Shown here: positions 1 through 6,232 of the stretch, piece by piece
How positions within the stretch are numbered: position 1 is the stretch's first letter
Layout of the letters: each line of letters opens with the position of its first letter
Assembly: GCA_030592605.1 (NCBI GenBank)
Contig: JAUVIT010000121.1
Location: 1 to 6,232, forward strand
Direction: 5' to 3'
Length of the DNA stretch: 6,232 nt
DNA from: Bacteroidota bacterium
Lineage (GTDB): Bacteria > Bacteroidota > Bacteroidia > Bacteroidales > GCA-2748055
Made by a program: the position numbers and the translations under genes
The notes under the pieces: model-generated
What the model saw: only the letters and a program-made list of their open reading frames with translations
The model's database searches: none
Told to the model about the DNA's origin: nothing

Positions 1-110
1 AATGAAAGATAAGTCCCCGAATTCAAAATAATAAGTAAGCCCACGGAGGACATAATTAATGGATGGAAGAGGTAAGAGATAAGCTGGGCTGCCTTTTTCA
101 TAAGCTCCAT
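1..110 (-). CDS. Partial N-terminus of a membrane protein, possibly PAP2-family phosphatase
   Basis: An open frame begins with ATG at 110-108 and runs off the left edge after 36 full codons. It starts MELMKKAAQLISYLFHPLIM and continues into a hydrophobic stretch ending near NSGTYLS. The 'SYLFHPL' opening followed by a hydrophobic helix resembles, from memory, the N-terminus of a conserved Bacteroidota integral membrane protein often annotated as PAP2 (phosphatidic acid phosphatase-like). The catalytic motifs lie outside the window, so that function is an inference. The ATG shares its A with the TAA stop of rpoN (TAATG), which suggests translational coupling and a shared transcript. The second Met, three codons in (101-99), is preceded by GGAG and is an alternative start. 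That the gene is real is fairly secure; its function is not. Confidence 0.68.
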   Translation of the reverse strand, partial: MELMKKAAQLISYLFHPLIMSSVGLLIILNSGTYLS

Positions 111-1561
111 TAAAGTTCCTTTCGCAGCCGGGCCACGGGTAATCCCAGCTGTTCCCTGTATTTGGCCACCGTCCTGCGTGCAATCAGGTATCCCTTCTCA
201 TTCAGAATTACCATCAAGCGGTCGTCTGTAAGTGGCTTTCGCTTCTCCTCGTTATCGATGCATTCCTGAAGTATCTTCTTAATCTCCCTGGTGGAAACTT
301 CCTCACCACTATCGGTTTGCATCCCCTCAGAGAAAAAATATTTCAGGGCATAGATCCCGAAATGTGTCTGAATGTATTTGCTGTTCACCACCCTCGAGAT
401 CGTGGAGATATCAAGTCCGGTCATATCGGCAATATCCTTCAGGATCATAGGACGCATCCTGGTCTCATCTCCTTCGTAGAAATACTTCTCCTGATACTCC
501 AGGATCGCATTCATGGTCAGCAACATGGTGTTCTGCCGTTGCCGGATAGCATCAATAAACCACCTGGCAGAATCCAGTTTCTGCTTCACAAAGGTGATGG
601 CATCCTTATCTTCCTTACTAGCCGAAGACTTATTGGCGTTGTAACTTTCAAACATGTCAGAATAGGTCCTGCTCAGCCTGAGTTCGGGCACATTGTTTGA
701 ATTCAGGTACAGGTTCAGGCTGCCTTCATTCTCTTCAAGGATGAAATCGGGAACAATCTGGTGAAAGGACTTGGTATTCGAATCTCCCATAGCTCCACCT
801 GGTTTTGGGTTGAGCCGTAAAATCTCCTCCAGTGCAAGTTTTAATTCTTCTTCCGAAATATTCAGACGCTGGATAATCTTATCATAATGCTTATTGGTAA
901 ACTCCTCAAAATGATTTTTTAAAATAGAGTGAGCTCGTGCGGTCACTGCGTGATCAAGGTCCTTTCGCTCTATCTGAAGCAAAAGGCATTCCTGCAGACT
1001 CCTTGCCCCCACGCCAGCAGGATCAAACTCCTGGATAATCATCAGAACCTCATGAAGCGATTCATAGGAGGCTTCAAGACCGGATGAAAACGCCAGATCG
1101 TCGGCTATGGACTCCAGCTCTCTGCGCAGGTAGCCATCATCGTCAATATTTCCAAGTATGTATTCAGCCAGAACTTCCTGCTCTTCTGAGAGTTTTCTCA
1201 ATCCGAGCTGACTCTTTAACTGTTCTCGAAAAGAAGAGCCCAGCGAGAAAGGAATCTCTTCGCGCTTTTCATCTGCCGAATAATTCTGTGCATTCAGCCT
1301 GTAACTAGGGGTATCATCATCCTGCATATAGTCTTCCAGGGAGAACTCCTCAAGCTGATCGCCCAACTGTTCCTCTTTTGTCTCCTCCGGTTCGCTAAAT
1401 TCCTCTTCATCGTTTCCCTCCTCCAATACAGGATTCTCTTCCAGTTCCTTCTTGATTCGTTGCTCCAGCTGAATGGCAGGTATCTCAAGCAGCTTGATCA
1501 TCTGGATCTGCTGCGGCGACAGTTTTTGTAATAATTTCTGCTGAAGTCTTTGTTTAAGCAT
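110..1561 (-). CDS. rpoN: RNA polymerase sigma-54 factor RpoN
   Basis: This 483-residue protein is a complete sigma-54, the alternative sigma factor that recognises -24/-12 promoters and needs an AAA+ enhancer-binding activator to melt DNA. Region I is the glutamine- and leucine-rich N-terminus (about 1-48, with SPQQIQMIKLLEIPAIQLEQ), the activator-responsive domain. It is followed by an acidic, low-complexity region II (about 48-85). The core-binding region carries the conserved GNIDDDGYL (137-145) and FDPAGVGARSLQECLL (179-194). A helix-turn-helix lies around 375-395 (KDIADMTGLDISTISRVV), followed by FFSEG (409-413). The C-terminus holds an intact RpoN box, ARRTVAKYRE (461-470), which reads the -24 element. 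Length is typical and nothing is missing. The start is 9 bases after the asnS stop. A GGAG lies about 15 bases upstream within the end of asnS, far for a Shine-Dalgarno, and the leader is A-rich. No activator gene is adjacent. Confidence 0.97.
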   Translation of the reverse strand: MLKQRLQQKLLQKLSPQQIQMIKLLEIPAIQLEQRIKKELEENPVLEEGNDEEEFSEPEETKEEQLGDQLEEFSLEDYMQDDDTPSYRLNAQNYSADEKREEIPFSLGSSFREQLKSQLGLRKLSEEQEVLAEYILGNIDDDGYLRRELESIADDLAFSSGLEASYESLHEVLMIIQEFDPAGVGARSLQECLLLQIERKDLDHAVTARAHSILKNHFEEFTNKHYDKIIQRLNISEEELKLALEEILRLNPKPGGAMGDSNTKSFHQIVPDFILEENEGSLNLYLNSNNVPELRLSRTYSDMFESYNANKSSASKEDKDAITFVKQKLDSARWFIDAIRQRQNTMLLTMNAILEYQEKYFYEGDETRMRPMILKDIADMTGLDISTISRVVNSKYIQTHFGIYALKYFFSEGMQTDSGEEVSTREIKKILQECIDNEEKRKPLTDDRLMVILNEKGYLIARRTVAKYREQLGLPVARLRKEL

Positions 1562-1570
1562 TTTTTCTAT

Positions 1571-2965
1571 TTAAAACTCCGCACTCCTTGGTGTGCGGGG
1601 GAAAGGAATCACATCTCTGATATTACTCATACCTGTAATAAACATAATTAAGCGCTCAAATCCTAATCCAAAACCACTATGTTCAACCGTCCCAAATTTA
1701 CGAGTTTCCAGATACCACCACAACTCATCTTCAGGAATATCCATCTCTCTCATCCTGCTTTGCAGCTTATCCAGCTCCTCCTCTCTCTGTGATCCGCCAA
1801 TAATTTCCCCAATCTGTGGAAAAAGCACATCCATGGCTCTGACAGTACGTCCATCATCGTTCTGCTTCATGTAGAACGCTTTAATATCCCTGGGATAGTC
1901 GGTAAGTATTACCGGGCATTTAAAATGCTGCTCCACCAGGTATCTCTCATGCTCCGACTGCAGGTCCAGTCCCCACTCGACCGGAAACTCAAAAAGCTTA
2001 TCAGCCTTCATCAGGATCTCAACGGCCTCAGTATAACTCTTTCTTACAAAAGGCTGTTCCAGTACAAACCTGAGACGTTCCAGCAAACCTTTGTCGACCA
2101 TTTTATTTAGGAACTCCAGGTCATCCAGACAATTTTCCAGGGTATACTTAATCAGGTACTTCAGGAAATCCTCGGCCAGATCCATGTTATCATGAATATC
2201 GTAAAAGGCCATTTCAGGCTCAATCATCCAGAATTCGGCCACATGGCGGGGTGTATTGGAATTCTCGGCACGGAAAGTGGGACCGAAAGTGTAGATGGAT
2301 GAGAGCGCCAGAGCTCCCAGCTCACCCTCCAGCTGACCTGAAACGGTCAGGTTGGTGGGGCGTCCAAAAAAGTCCTGGTTAAAATCAATCTCCCCTTCCT
2401 CGGTTTCAGGTGTGTTTTTCAGATCAAGTGTGGTTACTTTAAACATGGCTCCGGCTCCCTCAGCATCCGAAGCAGTGATAATGGGCGTATGCAAACAGAA
2501 GAATCCCTTATCGTTGTAATATTTGTGAATGGCGAAGGCAAGCGCATGCCTGATCCTGAAAACCGCCCCAAAAGTGTTGGTCCGGAATCTTAAATGTGCA
2601 ATCTCCCGCAAGAATTCAAAAGAGTGACCCTTTTTCTGCAAAGGATAAACATCGGGATCCGAGTCCCCCAGTACCTCAATCTCTTTGGCCTGAATCTCTA
2701 CACTCTGGCCTTTACCCATCGATTCAACCAGTGTACCGGTGACGCTGATACTTGAGCCGGTGGTTATCCTTTTCATCTCCTCCTCCGGAAATAAATTCAA
2801 ATCGGCTACTACCTGTATACTATGGATAATGGTTCCGTCATTAACTGCAATAAAAGCTAGCTGATTATTTCCACGCCTGGTCCGAACCCAACCTTTCAGC
2901 AATACTTCCCTGTTTTTCTCTGTTGCACCAAGCAACTCCTTAACTGTCGATCTCTTCATCTTCAT
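1571..2965 (-). CDS. asnS: Asparaginyl-tRNA synthetase (class II)
   Basis: A 464-residue cytoplasmic enzyme that charges tRNA-Asn with asparagine using ATP. The N-terminal OB-fold anticodon-binding domain covers about 18-100 ([20 protein letters not shown]). The class II catalytic core follows: motif 1 region around 148-163 with P161, motif 2 with [20 protein letters not shown] (231-250) and its arginine R232, and motif 3 [12 protein letters not shown] (431-442). The segment [17 protein letters not shown] (199-215) and the ending [11 protein letters not shown] are typical of bacterial AsnRS. The lack of the GAD insertion of bacterial AspRS, together with the length, separates it from that relative. 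The chosen ATG (2965-2963) is first in frame; a second Met two codons on is possible. It is the first gene of the apparent asnS-rpoN-membrane protein operon. No Shine-Dalgarno is seen. Direct charging implies that Asn-tRNA need not come solely from the transamidation route. Confidence 0.97.
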   Translation of the reverse strand: MKMKRSTVKELLGATEKNREVLLKGWVRTRRGNNQLAFIAVNDGTIIHSIQVVADLNLFPEEEMKRITTGSSISVTGTLVESMGKGQSVEIQAKEIEVLGDSDPDVYPLQKKGHSFEFLREIAHLRFRTNTFGAVFRIRHALAFAIHKYYNDKGFFCLHTPIITASDAEGAGAMFKVTTLDLKNTPETEEGEIDFNQDFFGRPTNLTVSGQLEGELGALALSSIYTFGPTFRAENSNTPRHVAEFWMIEPEMAFYDIHDNMDLAEDFLKYLIKYTLENCLDDLEFLNKMVDKGLLERLRFVLEQPFVRKSYTEAVEILMKADKLFEFPVEWGLDLQSEHERYLVEQHFKCPVILTDYPRDIKAFYMKQNDDGRTVRAMDVLFPQIGEIIGGSQREEELDKLQSRMREMDIPEDELWWYLETRKFGTVEHSGFGLGFERLIMFITGMSNIRDVIPFPRTPRSAEF

Positions 2966-2981
2966 TTATTTAATCAAGCTA

Positions 2982-2989
2982 CAAAAGTA
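2982..2989 (-). promoter_or_regulatory. Candidate -7 box for asnS-rpoN operon
   Basis: On the minus strand the sequence TACTTTTG matches the Bacteroidota -7 consensus TAnnTTTG at every defined position. It lies 16 bases upstream of the asnS ATG, so the leader would be very short (about 10 bases). The -33 TTTG partner is weak: the region 3009-3016 offers only GTTA-like bases. The call is by consensus match, not by any transcription evidence. Confidence 0.45.
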
Positions 2990-3016
2990 CAATTTTATCA
3001 AATTCCATCCGTTAAC

Positions 3017-3047
3017 TTTATAATCTAAAAAGATTCTACTAAATTTA
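3017..3047 (+). promoter_or_regulatory. Candidate promoter for the universal stress protein gene
   Basis: TTTA (3017-3020) and TAAATTTA (3040-3047) are separated by 19 bases. Each differs by one base (final G to A) from the Bacteroidota -33 TTTG and -7 TAnnTTTG elements, and the spacing is in the normal range. Transcription would start near 3053, giving an A-rich leader of about 17 bases. A competing -7 candidate, TATCGTTC at 3049-3056, is poorer. Confidence 0.35.
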
Positions 3048-3070
3048 CTATCGTTCAAAAAAAAACAACC

Positions 3071-3919
3071 ATGGAGCAAGAGCGAAAATCCATTATGGTT
3101 ACCTGGGATTTTTCTGCTGTATCATACAATGCACTCAAGCATGCCATTAAGCTGGCACACAGTCTGAAAAACAACATCATATTGTTTCATATCGTGAATG
3201 AGCCGACTGAAGAAGAGGGTGCCAGCAAGAGAATGGTGGAGACAGTGGAGGAGATAAAGAAGGATCTTGGCGAAGATGTGGGGTACCAGGTGCAACATGG
3301 GGTAATATTCAAAGAGATTTCCGATTTTGCTTCCAATGAGGAAAACAACATCAACTTTGTTGTTATGGGGACCCATGGAATGAAAGGAAACCAAAAACTC
3401 TTCGGTAGCTGGGCCCTGAAGGTCGTTTCCGGGTCCACTGTTCCATTTATTGTGGTCCAGGATCAACCCCCGGAAAAGGACAGGTACACCGATATTGTAT
3501 TTCCCATCGACTTCAAATCCGAAAACAAGGAAAAACTTCAATGGGCCATCTTCCTCGGTAAATACCTGAATTCTAAAATACACTTGTATAAGGCCCCCGT
3601 TCAGGATAAAAACCTTCAAAAAAAGGTCAATGTCAATCTCAATTTTGCCATCCGCTTCCTGATCCAGAACAGCATTGAATATGAGATTCACACATCAACA
3701 AAATCTAGTTCGAGCCAATATAAAAAGGAATTGCTTGCCTTATGCAAAAAGATTAATGCCGACCTGATTCTGATCACCACCACCAAACATATCACCAAGT
3801 TCGACTATATTTTTGGAGCCAAAGAACAGTTGCTCCTGGCCAACAATGAAAAGATCCCGGTAATGTGTGTAAATCCCAAGTCCAATTTTGCCAAGGTAGG
3901 CCAGTTCATGTATGGTTAG
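3071..3919 (+). CDS. Tandem-domain universal stress protein (UspA family)
   Basis: A 282-residue cytoplasmic protein made of two UspA-type Rossmann-like domains. Domain 1 (about 6-131) has the initial beta strand SIMVTWDFS with the conserved Asp D13, and the nucleotide-binding loop GTHG (100-103) followed by GS (112-113) and then VPFIVVQ. The spacing is G-2x-G-8x-GS, one residue shorter than the G-2x-G-9x-G(S/T) of archaeal MJ0577; this form appears, from memory, to be common in Bacteroidota homologues. Domain 2 (about 138-270) keeps the fold pattern (DIVFPIDFKSENKEKLQWAI and KIPVMCVNP) but has TTTKHITKFDYIFGA where the glycine loop should be. It therefore probably does not bind ATP and may serve for dimer-like packing. 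Such proteins are usually linked to stress or starvation survival without a defined reaction. The gene is divergent from asnS, with gldA 45 bases downstream. The ATG follows an A-rich leader with no Shine-Dalgarno. Confidence 0.92.
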   Translation: MEQERKSIMVTWDFSAVSYNALKHAIKLAHSLKNNIILFHIVNEPTEEEGASKRMVETVEEIKKDLGEDVGYQVQHGVIFKEISDFASNEENNINFVVMGTHGMKGNQKLFGSWALKVVSGSTVPFIVVQDQPPEKDRYTDIVFPIDFKSENKEKLQWAIFLGKYLNSKIHLYKAPVQDKNLQKKVNVNLNFAIRFLIQNSIEYEIHTSTKSSSSQYKKELLALCKKINADLILITTTKHITKFDYIFGAKEQLLLANNEKIPVMCVNPKSNFAKVGQFMYG

Positions 3920-3964
3920 AATCGATTTTTGATCCTAACATTTCTAACACTTTAACCTTTTCCC

Positions 3965-4882
3965 ATGTCCATTGCAGTTAAAGAGATTTCCAAACGATAC
4001 GGTTCTCAACTGGCAGTGAACAAGGTCTCTTTTGAAATTCATACAGGGGAGATTGTAGGCTTTATAGGCCCCAATGGAGCAGGAAAGTCCACCACCATGA
4101 AAATGATTACGGGTACTCTTTCGCCCGACAGTGGATCGGTAAGAATCAATGATTTGCCTGCGCTGGAACATCAGAAAGAGATCCGCGGTATGATTGGCTA
4201 CCTGCCCGAGAACAATCCCCTCTACCATGAAATGTATATCCGTGAATACCTTCAATATGTAGCTGGCTTGTATCAGGTAAATGGGAAGGAGGCCAGGGAG
4301 CGGATTTCAACGGTTATTGAGATGACAGCCCTTACCCGTGAGGTGGGCAAAAAAATCGGTAATCTATCAAAAGGATACAGGCAGCGTGTAGGACTGGCTC
4401 AGGCCCTGATTCATGATCCGGATATTTTGGTTCTGGACGAACCTACTTCAGGACTTGATCCCAACCAGCCGGTGGAAATCCGGAATCTTGTTTCCACCAT
4501 AGGAAAAGAGAAAACGGTGCTCCTCTCCACCCACATTCTTCAAGAGGTTGAGGCGATTTGTGACAGGGTCATTATCATCAACAATGGCGGAATTGTAGCT
4601 GACGAAGATGCCCAGAGCCTAAAAGAAAGGAGTGAGGGCTCAACACAGACCATCCATATTGAACTTGATGAGACCATCAATCCGGAGATCTGGAAGAGCC
4701 TTCTGTTTATCGATAACGTGAAACCCATCGAAAACAACCAGTTTTTACTGGAAACCCGTGAATTACGTGATATCCGGGGTGATATTTTTAATTTTGCTGT
4801 CAGTCAGGGACTTACTATCCTGTCACTTTCCCTTAAGAAAAAAAGCCTTGAAGAGGTCTTCCGTGAACTAACAAGCCAATAA
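3965..4882 (+). CDS. gldA: GldA-like ABC transporter ATP-binding protein
   Basis: A 305-residue ABC ATPase that would energise a membrane permease from the cytoplasmic face. All catalytic elements are present: Walker A GPNGAGKST (35-43), ABC signature LSKGYRQR (134-141), Walker B ILVLDE (154-159), D-loop SGLD (162-165) and switch histidine H190. The Q-loop position is YLPE (79-82), with Glu replacing Gln, as in several export-type ATPases of this subgroup. The stretches YLPENNPLYHEMYIREYL (79-96), LDPNQPVEIRN (164-174) and LQEVEAICDRVIIINNG (192-208) closely resemble Flavobacterium GldA as I remember it. A C-terminal domain of about 90 residues ends in SLEEVFRELT, as in that group. GldA works with the permeases GldF and GldG in gliding flavobacteria. 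No permease is adjacent here, and non-gliding Bacteroidota also carry such proteins, so the transported substrate is unknown. The upstream 45-base gap shows no Shine-Dalgarno. It may be co-transcribed with the stress protein gene. Confidence 0.85.
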   Translation: MSIAVKEISKRYGSQLAVNKVSFEIHTGEIVGFIGPNGAGKSTTMKMITGTLSPDSGSVRINDLPALEHQKEIRGMIGYLPENNPLYHEMYIREYLQYVAGLYQVNGKEARERISTVIEMTALTREVGKKIGNLSKGYRQRVGLAQALIHDPDILVLDEPTSGLDPNQPVEIRNLVSTIGKEKTVLLSTHILQEVEAICDRVIIINNGGIVADEDAQSLKERSEGSTQTIHIELDETINPEIWKSLLFIDNVKPIENNQFLLETRELRDIRGDIFNFAVSQGLTILSLSLKKKSLEEVFRELTSQ

Positions 4883-4900
4883 ATATCTGAATTTCAAACA

Positions 4901-4917
4901 TTTGCTGATTAAGCAAA
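4901..4917. repeat. Short inverted repeat upstream of the TPR gene
   Basis: TTTGCT (4901-4906) and AGCAAA (4912-4917) form a perfect 6-base inverted repeat around a 5-base GATTA spacer. With one extra A the symmetry extends to flanking CA/TG (4899-4920). It starts 18 bases after the gldA stop. No T-run follows, so it is a poor intrinsic terminator; an operator-like site or chance symmetry are the alternatives. Confidence 0.3.
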
Positions 4918-4918
4918 A

Positions 4919-4934
4919 TGGCATTGTATTTGTA
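4919..4934 (+). promoter_or_regulatory. Near-match to a sigma-54 (-24/-12) promoter
   Basis: TGGCA (4919-4923) and TTGTA (4930-4934) are separated by 6 bases. This compares with the RpoN consensus TGGCAC-N5-TTGCW. The -24 half is exact for TGGCA, and the -12 half differs only at the C of the key GC pair, giving GG-N10-GT instead of GG-N10-GC. Transcription would begin about 45 bases before the TPR gene start. The mismatch is at an important base and the area is AT-rich, so it could be chance. Confidence 0.28.
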
Positions 4935-4951
4935 TAATATTTTTATATTTT
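4924..4951 (+). promoter_or_regulatory. Candidate housekeeping promoter for the TPR gene
   Basis: TTG (4924-4926) and TATATTTT (4944-4951) are 17 bases apart. The second box has one mismatch (final G to T) to the Bacteroidota -7 consensus TAnnTTTG. Transcription would start near 4957, leaving a leader of about 29 bases. It overlaps the sigma-54-like site, so the two cannot be used at once. Confidence 0.4.
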
Positions 4952-4985
4952 TACCGATTCATTTTGTTAACCAAACGATTACAGT

Positions 4986-5963
4986 ATGAAATTTAGAGTA
5001 TTGGCAATTTTCGCAGGCGTTCTTCTGGCAGCTACCCTTTCTGCCCAGACCCTCACAAACGTAATTAATGAATTCAATACCGGTGTTGAAAAGCTCAACG
5101 GCCAGGAATACGAAGTCGCACTTGAACACTTTAACCAGGTGCTGACCATGGCTGAAGTAGTTGGCGATGAGGCCAACGATATGAAAGCACAGGCACAGAA
5201 GCAAATTCCTTCAGCCTATTACAGGCAGGCTACCACCTTTATGAAGAGGAAGCAGTACGACAATGCTATTCCCTTTCTGGAGTTGACTGTGGAGACTGCA
5301 ACACTCTATAATAACAACGCAGAGATCAGTAAGAAAGCCTCTGGTTATTTACCCCAACTGTATGTCAGAGAGGGGAACACGCAAAGGAAAAACAAATCAT
5401 ATGATGATGCCATTGCATATTTTGACAAGGCCATAGCCTTGAATCCTAATCTCTATCAGGCTTGTCAGGGCAAAGGAATGGTTTACCTCGAACAGGACGA
5501 AACCGAATTGATGCTGGAGTGCTTCGCAAATGCCAAAGAAGGCGCCATGTCCAAGAATAATACCAAAGCCATCGACCAGATAAATGGTGTCATCGACAAC
5601 TACTACAATAAATTTATCACCGAGGAAATGGAGATGGTCGATCCAGAGGAAAACGACTATAGTTATGTGGTTGAAGCCTGTGATAATGCACTTGCTGCCA
5701 ACCCAAACAACCCACGTGCTTTATATCACCTGGCCATTATTGCTAACAAGTCGGATCAATCCGAAAAAGCCATTGAATACACGCAGAAAGCCCTGCTTTA
5801 TGAAAAAGAAGCTATCTGGATCTCCGCCATCAATTTTGAACTTGGATCAGCCTATCAGAGTACAAAACAATACGATGAGGCTTGTGAAGCACTGCAGAAA
5901 GTGACTGAAGATCCTTTCCTGACCAGGGCCGAAAAGAAAATAGAAATTGTAGGATGCAATTAA
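4986..5963 (+). CDS. Secreted tetratricopeptide-repeat protein, function unknown
   Basis: A 325-residue protein with a clear Sec signal peptide: basic n-region MKFR, hydrophobic core LAIFAGVLLAATL, and likely cleavage after LSA (residue 20), leaving mature Gln21. It should therefore be periplasmic. No lipobox cysteine and no later membrane segment are seen. The rest is helical TPR-like sequence: about 27-57 (YEVALEHFNQVL), 75-109 (KQYDNAIPFLELTV), a canonical repeat at 122-155 (YDDAIAYFDKAIALNPN), 243-275 (RALYHLAIIANKSDQSEKAI) and 277-311 (NFELGSAYQSTKQYDEACEA). TPRs are protein-binding scaffolds, and nothing indicates an enzyme. The start is fixed by the signal peptide; the leader has no Shine-Dalgarno. 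It has its own upstream promoter candidates and a terminator, so it is probably a single-gene unit. I do not recognise a named family. Confidence 0.88.
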   Translation: MKFRVLAIFAGVLLAATLSAQTLTNVINEFNTGVEKLNGQEYEVALEHFNQVLTMAEVVGDEANDMKAQAQKQIPSAYYRQATTFMKRKQYDNAIPFLELTVETATLYNNNAEISKKASGYLPQLYVREGNTQRKNKSYDDAIAYFDKAIALNPNLYQACQGKGMVYLEQDETELMLECFANAKEGAMSKNNTKAIDQINGVIDNYYNKFITEEMEMVDPEENDYSYVVEACDNALAANPNNPRALYHLAIIANKSDQSEKAIEYTQKALLYEKEAIWISAINFELGSAYQSTKQYDEACEALQKVTEDPFLTRAEKKIEIVGCN

Positions 5964-5987
5964 AGATCCTATCATAATATTACTTAT

Positions 5988-6016
5988 AAAGCAGCGTTAA
6001 TTACGCTGCTTTTTTT
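5988..6016 (+). terminator. Intrinsic terminator after the TPR gene
   Basis: AAAGCAGCG (5988-5996) pairs perfectly with CGCTGCTTT (6004-6012) around a 7-base TTAATTA loop, whose outer T and A can add a tenth pair. The stem runs directly into seven Ts (6010-6016). It begins 24 bases past the stop codon and separates the TPR gene from metK. The opposite side has only a three-A run, so it is likely one-directional. Confidence 0.9.
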
Positions 6017-6041
6017 GTCACATAAGCTAAAATTACTTCCT

Positions 6042-6049
6042 TATATTTA
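6042..6049 (+). promoter_or_regulatory. Weak -7 box candidate for metK
   Basis: TATATTTA has one mismatch (final G to A) to TAnnTTTG and lies 27 bases upstream of the metK ATG, after the terminator. The nearest TTTG (6014-6017) is 24 bases away, longer than usual, so the -33 element is doubtful. A separate metK promoter is expected because of the terminator between the genes. Confidence 0.3.
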
Positions 6050-6076
6050 AGGTATTACATTTAACAATTTATTGTC

Positions 6077-6232
6077 ATGGCATATTTGTTTACTTCCGAG
6101 TCAGTTTCAGAAGGTCATCCCGATAAAGTATCCGATCAGATATCTGATGCACTGCTGGACGAATTTCTTGCATTCGATCCACAATCCAAAGTTGCATGTG
6201 AAACCCTGGTAACCACAGGACAGGTGGTATTG
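6077..6232 (+). CDS. metK: S-adenosylmethionine synthetase, N-terminal part
   Basis: The first 52 codons of methionine adenosyltransferase, cut by the right edge. The enzyme makes S-adenosylmethionine from methionine and ATP, the main methyl donor of the cell. The start [20 protein letters not shown] is nearly identical to the family N-terminus. It includes E8, the active-site H14, P15, D16 and K17, and E42 in ACET, which corresponds to the potassium-binding glutamate of the E. coli enzyme. The ATG at 6077 matches the usual family start. No Shine-Dalgarno is seen in the AT-rich leader. The leader after the terminator is only 60 bases and shows no obvious SAM riboswitch fold. Confidence 0.97.
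   Translation, partial: MAYLFTSESVSEGHPDKVSDQISDALLDEFLAFDPQSKVACETLVTTGQVVL

Noticed and set aside
317..700. A 127-residue plus-strand open frame inside rpoN
   Set aside because: It is antisense to the conserved core of sigma-54, and its translation has no family resemblance.
3154..3170. TGGCAC inside the stress protein gene as a sigma-54 site
   Set aside because: No TTGC-like -12 element follows at the required spacing, and the site is internal to a coding region.
3122..3691. A 189-residue open frame on the minus strand opposite the stress protein gene
   Set aside because: It lies wholly antisense to a well-supported Usp gene, has no recognisable domain, and is best explained as a shadow of that gene's codon pattern.
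3920..3964. Terminator or separate promoter between the stress protein gene and gldA
   Set aside because: No stem of useful length precedes a T-run. The TTTG at 3928-3931 has no -7 box at a workable distance from the gldA start.
3944..4255. A 103-residue minus-strand open frame opposite the start of gldA
   Set aside because: It overlaps the Walker A coding region in antisense and has no promoter or domain support.
6017..6076. Possible SAM riboswitch ahead of metK
   Set aside because: Only 60 bases separate the terminator T-run from the ATG, and no paired stems or second terminator are visible there. The hairpin at 5988-6016 is a simple terminator of the preceding gene.

Overview
The window looks like ordinary core chromosome from a member of the Bacteroidota, most likely the Bacteroidales/Bacteroidia side. 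Three things point there. A GldA-type ABC ATPase is present, a family characteristic of this phylum. Several start codons follow A- or T-rich leaders without a clear Shine-Dalgarno sequence. Several upstream regions carry the TAnnTTTG-like -7 box of the Bacteroidota housekeeping sigma factor. No mobile element, CRISPR array, rRNA or tRNA gene was seen, and no species can be named.

Left part (1-2965, minus strand): a compact apparent operon transcribed leftwards in the order asnS (asparaginyl-tRNA synthetase), rpoN (sigma-54), then the first 36 codons of a membrane protein cut by the window edge. asnS and rpoN are 9 bases apart. rpoN and the third gene overlap by one base (TAATG), so translational coupling is likely.

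Middle (2966-3070): a 105-base divergent intergenic region with a promoter candidate for each direction.

Right part (3071-6232, plus strand): a two-domain universal stress protein; a GldA-like ABC transporter ATPase 45 bases downstream; a 103-base AT-rich regulatory gap; a secreted tetratricopeptide-repeat (TPR) protein ending at a strong intrinsic terminator; and the first 52 codons of metK (S-adenosylmethionine synthetase), running off the right edge. The gldA homologue has no permease partner next to it.

Nothing here is clearly a new multi-gene system. The item most worth a second look is a near-match to a sigma-54 promoter (TGGCA-N6-TTGTA) just upstream of the TPR gene, about 3.4 kb from the rpoN gene itself. 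It overlaps a more conventional Bacteroidota promoter candidate and sits next to a small inverted repeat.
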